Shown piece after piece: positions 22,587-26,280 of a DNA stretch of 26,280 nucleotides. Below the pieces are notes generated by a model. It was not told where the DNA came from, made no database searches, and was given only the letters and a program-made list of their open reading frames with translations. The translations under genes and the position numbers were made by a program. How positions within the stretch are numbered: the first letter of the stretch is position 1; every line of letters begins with the position of its first letter. Source of the stretch: JBKHXU01 sp046565865 (GTDB lineage: Bacteria; Pseudomonadota; Gammaproteobacteria; Acidiferrobacterales; Sulfurifustaceae); NCBI GenBank assembly GCA_046565865.1, contig JBKHXU010000092.1:1-26280 (forward strand). The letters run 5' to 3'.

Positions 22587-23089
22587 AGGCCGACCGGGCT
22601 CAATGCCATGGTGGGCTGGCTGCGATCCCACAATTGCTCGAAGCGTGTTTGCAGTTCGATGGGCAGCATATCCTTAACCTCGGCCCACTCGCCGTCGTGG
22701 CGTAGACGATCGGGCAGGTACACGCAGGCGCGGCCGTCGGCGATCAGGAACATATCGCTTCCCCCGCGATCGTCATGCGCCACTTCGTGCCATTGAAACG
22801 CATCGCGCAGGCGTCGGCTGGCGTTCATCAACCGGTCGTTGTCGCGCAACGTCTGCTGCGCATCGTCGACCAGCCAGCGGACCGAGTTGTGCCGATGACG
22901 CGCGGCGAATTGCGTCAGCGCGCGCGTCGGCGCCGAGCCGTTGAACAGGGCGGGGATGACGAGCGGCGCATAAATCACCAACGCGCGCTCGGCGCGCTCG
23001 ATCAGCGCCAGCGTCGCCGCCTGCACCGCATCCGCCCCACGAAGCGGGCGGCGGGTGGAATTTGTTGAAGTTACAGTGACATCGGACAC
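22583..23089 (-). CDS. Unrecognised soluble protein, possibly PLD-like fold
   Basis: A 168-residue protein without signal peptide. The pattern of an N-terminal helix (AVQAATLALIERAERALVIY), then APLVIPALFNGSAPTRAL, a strand with VRWLVDDAQQTL and DMFLIADGRACVYLPD, recalls the half-barrel arrangement of phospholipase D-type proteins lacking HKD residues, as in some gammaproteobacterial DUF proteins. That similarity is from memory and weak. The start is GTG 23089, with only a weak Shine-Dalgarno. It is first in a coupled unit with the NlpC/P60 lipoprotein (ATGA overlap) and the secretin-like protein. Confidence 0.6.
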   Translation of the reverse strand: MSDVTVTSTNSTRRPLRGADAVQAATLALIERAERALVIYAPLVIPALFNGSAPTRALTQFAARHRHNSVRWLVDDAQQTLRDNDRLMNASRRLRDAFQWHEVAHDDRGGSDMFLIADGRACVYLPDRLRHDGEWAEVKDMLPIELQTRFEQLWDRSQPTMALSPVGL

Positions 23090-23194
23090 GTCGAGATCTC
23101 AGCGCAAAAACCGTGGCTATACTTCACGGGACGTCGGTTTGACTGTCGATGATCGAAGTATAGAAAAGATTCGTACCTGGATGGAGGAGCACAC

Positions 23195-23635
23195 ATGAAA
23201 GCGCAAACGCAAGTCGCCTTACTGTTGGCCGCCATGCTGTATCTCGCGTGGGGAATAGGGCTGTGGGTCGCACCGCAGCAAAGCCACGCGTTGCTCACGG
23301 GCGGGTTCTACAGCGCCGGCGTCGGCGCGCTGTTCGGCGCCGCGCTCTTGGCGTTGGCCGTGCTGTTCGTGCTCGCCGCGGCGCATGTGCTCCGGCCGCT
23401 GGTGCATGCGGCGGCGGCCGCGCTGTTGTTGGTGGGGCTGACAGCGGCGTACCAGATGTTCATGATCCACAGCGTCATCCAGGGACCGGCGACGGTGATC
23501 AGCCTGCTGTTGAGTCTCGGTATCGGTTTGTTCCTGCTGATCGCAGTATCGGATGGGGTATTCGAGATGGAAAGCAACGGCCGTGCGCGCAAACGGTCGC
23601 GCGTTACCCGGCGCATGGCGCCGCGCCGGGCGTAA
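23195..23635 (+). CDS. Small four-helix membrane protein
   Basis: A 146-residue inner-membrane protein of unknown function. Four hydrophobic helices are visible at about residues 7-27, 42-64, 67-87 and 96-118, followed by a strongly basic C-terminal tail (residues 128-146, rich in Arg and Lys) that should face the cytoplasm. GGAGGAG lies 6 nt before the ATG, a strong ribosome-binding site. It stands alone: divergent from the unit at 22583-23089 and convergent with purB, whose stop lies 9 bp away. Confidence 0.7.
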   Translation: MKAQTQVALLLAAMLYLAWGIGLWVAPQQSHALLTGGFYSAGVGALFGAALLALAVLFVLAAAHVLRPLVHAAAAALLLVGLTAAYQMFMIHSVIQGPATVISLLLSLGIGLFLLIAVSDGVFEMESNGRARKRSRVTRRMAPRRA

Positions 23636-23644
23636 CGAACTACA

Positions 23645-25072
23645 CTATCCGTCGCGCCGGATCGCCGCCGCTTGGGCGGCGGCGTTCCCGGTGTAGCTCG
23701 CCGGTGTCAGTGCCAGCAACCGCTGGCGGGCCTCGTCAGGGATGTCGAGGCCGCGGATGAAGGCGTGCAGGGCGGCGCGGTTGAAACCTTGCTTGCCGCG
23801 TGTCAGTTCCTTGAGTTTTTCGTAAGGTCGCTCGACCCCGTAGCGGCGCATGACGGTCTGCACCGCCTCCGCCAGCACTTCCCAGTTCTCGTCCAGATCG
23901 CGGTTTAAACGTTCGGCGTCCGCCTCGAGCTTGCCAATGCCCTTAAGGCACGACTCGAACGCAAGCAGCGCATAGCCGAACGCGACGCCGAGGTTGCGCA
24001 GCACGGTCGAGTCGGTGAGGTCACGCTGCCAGCGCGACACCGGCAACTTTTCCGCGAGGTGGTGTAGCAGCGCGTTGGCGAGACCGAGATTGCCCTCGGA
24101 GTTTTCAAAATCGATCGGATTGACCTTGTGCGGCATGGTCGACGAACCGACCTCGCCGGCGACGGTTTTCTGCTTGAAGTAGCCGAGCGCGATGTAGGCC
24201 CACACGTCGCGGTTGAAATCGAGCAGGATGGTGTTGAAGCGCGCCAACGCGTGCATCAGTTCGGCGATGTAGTCGTGCGGCTCGATTTGAGTGGTATACG
24301 GATTCCACGTGAGCCCGAGATTCTCCACGAACGTCTTCGCTAATGCCGGCCAATTCACCTCGGGATAGGCAACCAGGTGCGCGTTGTAGTTACCGACCGC
24401 GCCGTTGATCTTGCCGAGGATCTCGACCGCCGCCAGCTGATCGCGCGCGCGCCGCAATCGATATGCGACGTTCGCCATCTCCTTGCCGAGCGTGGTCGGT
24501 GTCGCCGGTTGCCCGTGCGTGCGCGCGAGCATCGGTTGGTTGGCGTGGCGAATGGCGAGCGCCTCGAGCGCGGCGATCACGCGTTCCATGTGCGGTAGCA
24601 ACACCGTGTCGCGCGCCTGGCGCAGCATCAGCGCGTAGGCGAGGTTGTTGATGTCCTCGGACGTGCACGCAAAATGAATGAACTCGGAACAGCGCGCGAT
24701 CTCGCGATTGCCGGCTGTGCGCTCCTTTAAAAAATACTCCACGGCCTTCACGTCGTGATTGGTTTCGGCCTCGATTTCCTTGATGCGCGCCGCGTCGGCT
24801 TCGCTGAACTGTTCGGTCAACGTACGCAGTTGTTCCAAGGTGGCGGGCGAGAACGGTGGGACTTCGCTGATGTGCGGCTGCGCGGACAATGCCACCAGCC
24901 AATGCACCTCCACCTGCACGCGCAGGCGGATCAATCCATATTCGCTGAACAGCGGACGTAGCGCGTCGGTCTTCGCCGCGTAGCGGCCGTCGAGCGGTGA
25001 CAGCGCGGTCAGCGCCGAGCGGGCCGCGGCGGCGGGCGCGGCGTCGTTATCGTTCGATTTGGGATTACGCAG
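23645..25072 (-). CDS. purB: Adenylosuccinate lyase PurB, apparently CTG-started
   Basis: A 475-residue enzyme that cleaves SAICAR and adenylosuccinate to release fumarate in purine synthesis. Very close to E. coli PurB: TSEDINNLAYALML, TRTHGQPATPTTLGKEMANVAYR (in part), and the signature SSTMPHKVNP. The conserved N terminus ALTALSPLDGRYAAK...FSEYG is encoded upstream of the first standard in-frame start (TTG 24934) and is essential to the fold. In this frame between that TTG and an upstream TAA there is no ATG, GTG or TTG. A CTG at 25072 has GAGGAG exactly 7 nt before it and is the best start, giving a short Asn/Asp/Ala-rich leader. The mnmA gene ends 29 bp upstream on the same strand. Confidence 0.92.
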   Translation of the reverse strand: MRNPKSNDNDAAPAAAARSALTALSPLDGRYAAKTDALRPLFSEYGLIRLRVQVEVHWLVALSAQPHISEVPPFSPATLEQLRTLTEQFSEADAARIKEIEAETNHDVKAVEYFLKERTAGNREIARCSEFIHFACTSEDINNLAYALMLRQARDTVLLPHMERVIAALEALAIRHANQPMLARTHGQPATPTTLGKEMANVAYRLRRARDQLAAVEILGKINGAVGNYNAHLVAYPEVNWPALAKTFVENLGLTWNPYTTQIEPHDYIAELMHALARFNTILLDFNRDVWAYIALGYFKQKTVAGEVGSSTMPHKVNPIDFENSEGNLGLANALLHHLAEKLPVSRWQRDLTDSTVLRNLGVAFGYALLAFESCLKGIGKLEADAERLNRDLDENWEVLAEAVQTVMRRYGVERPYEKLKELTRGKQGFNRAALHAFIRGLDIPDEARQRLLALTPASYTGNAAAQAAAIRRDG

Positions 25073-25079
25073 CGTGAGG

Positions 25080-25085
25080 CTCCTC
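25080..25085 (-). promoter_or_regulatory. Shine-Dalgarno supporting the CTG start of purB
   Basis: GAGGAG on the minus strand, 7 nt before CTG 25072-25070. No ATG, GTG or TTG in the purB frame lies near it. Confidence 0.6.
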
Positions 25086-25101
25086 GGTTCGAGTCGTTAT
25101 T

Positions 25102-26199
25102 CTATCGGCATGCCGCGGCGTTTTCGAACGCTAACGCGGCAGTTTGGATGGTGCCCCCACCCAGGCACTCATCGCCGGCGTAAAGCACCAGCGCCTGCCC
25201 CGGCGTGATCGCGCGCTGCGGCTGGTCGAAGCGCACGCGCAGCGTGCGCGTGTCGAGCCATGACAGTGTGCAGGCCTGATCGGTTTGACGATAGCGGGTC
25301 TTGGCGCCGAGCGGGCGCTCCGCGGCCGGCGCCTCGTTTACCCAGGTGAGATCGGCCGCGATCAAGGCCTCGCTATAGAGCGCGGGATGCTCGCCTTGCT
25401 CGATATAAAGCGTGCCCGTCGCCGGATCCTTGGCGACCACGTACCACGGCTCGCCGGCGCCGCCGATGCCGAGACCCTGGCGCTGGCCGATGGTGTAGAA
25501 CGCCAAGCCCTGGTGACGGCCCTTGAGCGCGCCGGATAAGGTGCGGATATCGCCGGGCTCGGGCTTCAGATAGCGCGCGAGAAAGTCGCGATGGTTGCGC
25601 TCACCGATGAAGCAGATGCCGGTCGAGTCGCGCCGAGCGTGATTCGGCAGGCCGGCCTCGCGTGCCAGCCGCCGTACCTCGGGTTTGGTGAGATCGCCGA
25701 TGGGAAACAGCACGCGCTCGAGTTGCGACGCCTGCAATGCATAGAGAAAATAACTTTGGTCTTTATTGGGGTCGCGCCCCTTAAGCAGCCGCGGCCGGTT
25801 GTCGTGCGTCGAGAGGCGCGCGTAGTGTCCGGTGGCGATGTAATCGGCGCCGGTGGCGAGGGCGTAGTCGAGGAACGCGCGGAACTTGATTTCCTTGTTG
25901 CAAAGCACGTCGGGGTTCGGCGTGCGCCCCGCGCGGTGTTCGGCGAGGAAGAGCGCGAACACCCGATCCCAATACTCGGCCGCGAAATTGACCGCGCGCA
26001 ACTCGATCCCGAGGTGTGTCGCAACGGCGCGGGCGGCGGCATAGTCCTCGGCGGCGCTACAGTGCTCCTCGGTATCGTCCTCCTCCCAGTTTTTCATGAA
26101 CACCGCGTCGACCGCGTAGCCCACGCGTTGCAACAACAGCGCCGCCACGGCCGAATCGACGCCGCCGGAAAGCCCGACGCATACCCGGGTGCGGCTCAT
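25102..26199 (-). CDS. mnmA: tRNA-specific 2-thiouridylase MnmA
   Basis: A 365-residue protein, normal length. The PP-loop GLSGGVDSAVAALLL (10-23) binds ATP. Cys100 in NPDVLCNKEIKF is the nucleophile and Cys196 in STGICFIGER the sulfur-carrying partner. The C-terminal beta-barrel domains follow. It thiolates U34 at position 2 in the wobble uridine of Lys, Glu and Gln tRNAs, using sulfur relayed from IscS and the Tus proteins. The start ATG overlaps the nudJ stop (ATGA), and purB follows on the same strand after 29 bp, so the three genes appear to form one operon. The hflD gene that separates mnmA from purB in E. coli is absent here. Confidence 0.97.
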   Translation of the reverse strand: MSRTRVCVGLSGGVDSAVAALLLQRVGYAVDAVFMKNWEEDDTEEHCSAAEDYAAARAVATHLGIELRAVNFAAEYWDRVFALFLAEHRAGRTPNPDVLCNKEIKFRAFLDYALATGADYIATGHYARLSTHDNRPRLLKGRDPNKDQSYFLYALQASQLERVLFPIGDLTKPEVRRLAREAGLPNHARRDSTGICFIGERNHRDFLARYLKPEPGDIRTLSGALKGRHQGLAFYTIGQRQGLGIGGAGEPWYVVAKDPATGTLYIEQGEHPALYSEALIAADLTWVNEAPAAERPLGAKTRYRQTDQACTLSWLDTRTLRVRFDQPQRAITPGQALVLYAGDECLGGGTIQTAALAFENAAACR

Positions 26200-26280
26200 G
26201 GCGCGCTCGGCGTTTCGAACTCGCGCAACAGCGACAGCGGATACCGGTGCCCGGCGCGGTAATCGTCGATGCAGCGCTCG
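26196..26280 (-). CDS. nudJ: C-terminal end of NudJ-like Nudix phosphatase, cut by window edge
   Basis: Only the last 27 residues are in the window (ERCIDDYRAGHRYPLSLLRE and a short tail). The RCxxDYxxGxRYPL pattern matches the C terminus of NudJ (YmfB), the Nudix hydrolase that precedes mnmA in many gammaproteobacteria. The Nudix box itself lies outside the window. The stop overlaps the mnmA start by ATGA. Confidence 0.72.
   Translation of the reverse strand, partial: ERCIDDYRAGHRYPLSLLREFETPSAP

Noticed and set aside
24932..24934. TTG 24934 as the start of purB
   Set aside because: It would remove the conserved LSPLDGRY...FSEYG N terminus, and there is no good Shine-Dalgarno at it.

Overview
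The window is a dense, high-GC stretch of bacterial chromosome. The gene content points to a gammaproteobacterium: nudJ, mnmA and purB in that order, a Gram-negative envelope repertoire (lipoproteins, an outer-membrane-type beta-barrel, a secretin-like protein), a sigma-32-type promoter at htpG and CRP-type operators. Genus cannot be read from the sequence. No rRNA, tRNA, CRISPR array, transposase or phage gene was seen.

Layout. 1-1640 (+): 3' part of a phospholipase D / VTT (DedA-like) fusion, cut by the window edge. 1802-3834 (+): a two-gene unit of a TPR plus kinase-like protein and a PAPS-type sulfotransferase. 3931-10960 (-): CHASE2 class III nucleotide cyclase, FecR-TPR-beta-barrel protein, small lipoprotein, small helical-repeat protein and small secreted cysteine protein. 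A CRP/FNR-type regulator (11009-11656, +) diverges from the cyclase across 48 bp. 11677-12246 (-): PLDc_N membrane peptide and mscL. 12358-14832 (+): an overlapping run of NYN-LOTUS RNase-like protein, DIMINUTO-like FAD oxidoreductase and DUF4156-type lipoprotein. 14841-15170 (-): conserved small protein. 15284-19320: htpG (+) bracketed by three minus-strand paralogues, each with a zinc ribbon at both ends and a helical middle. 19321-19633: noncoding, with two copies of a 65-bp palindrome-headed repeat. 19634-23635: M42-like peptidase, thioredoxin-like protein, secretin-like protein, NlpC/P60 lipoprotein, an unrecognised protein and a small membrane protein. 23645-26280 (-): purB, mnmA and the end of nudJ.

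Two candidate systems stand out. The first is a possible self-contained cyclic-nucleotide circuit: sensor cyclase, envelope FecR/TPR/barrel partner, divergent CRP-like receptor, and two small genes each preceded by a CRP-type palindrome. In both cases exactly 21 nt separates the palindrome from a -10-like hexamer, which is class II promoter geometry. The second is the trio of double-zinc-ribbon coiled-coil paralogues around the Hsp90 gene, which matches no characterised system known to me. Regulation and partnership in both are inferred from sequence and position only.
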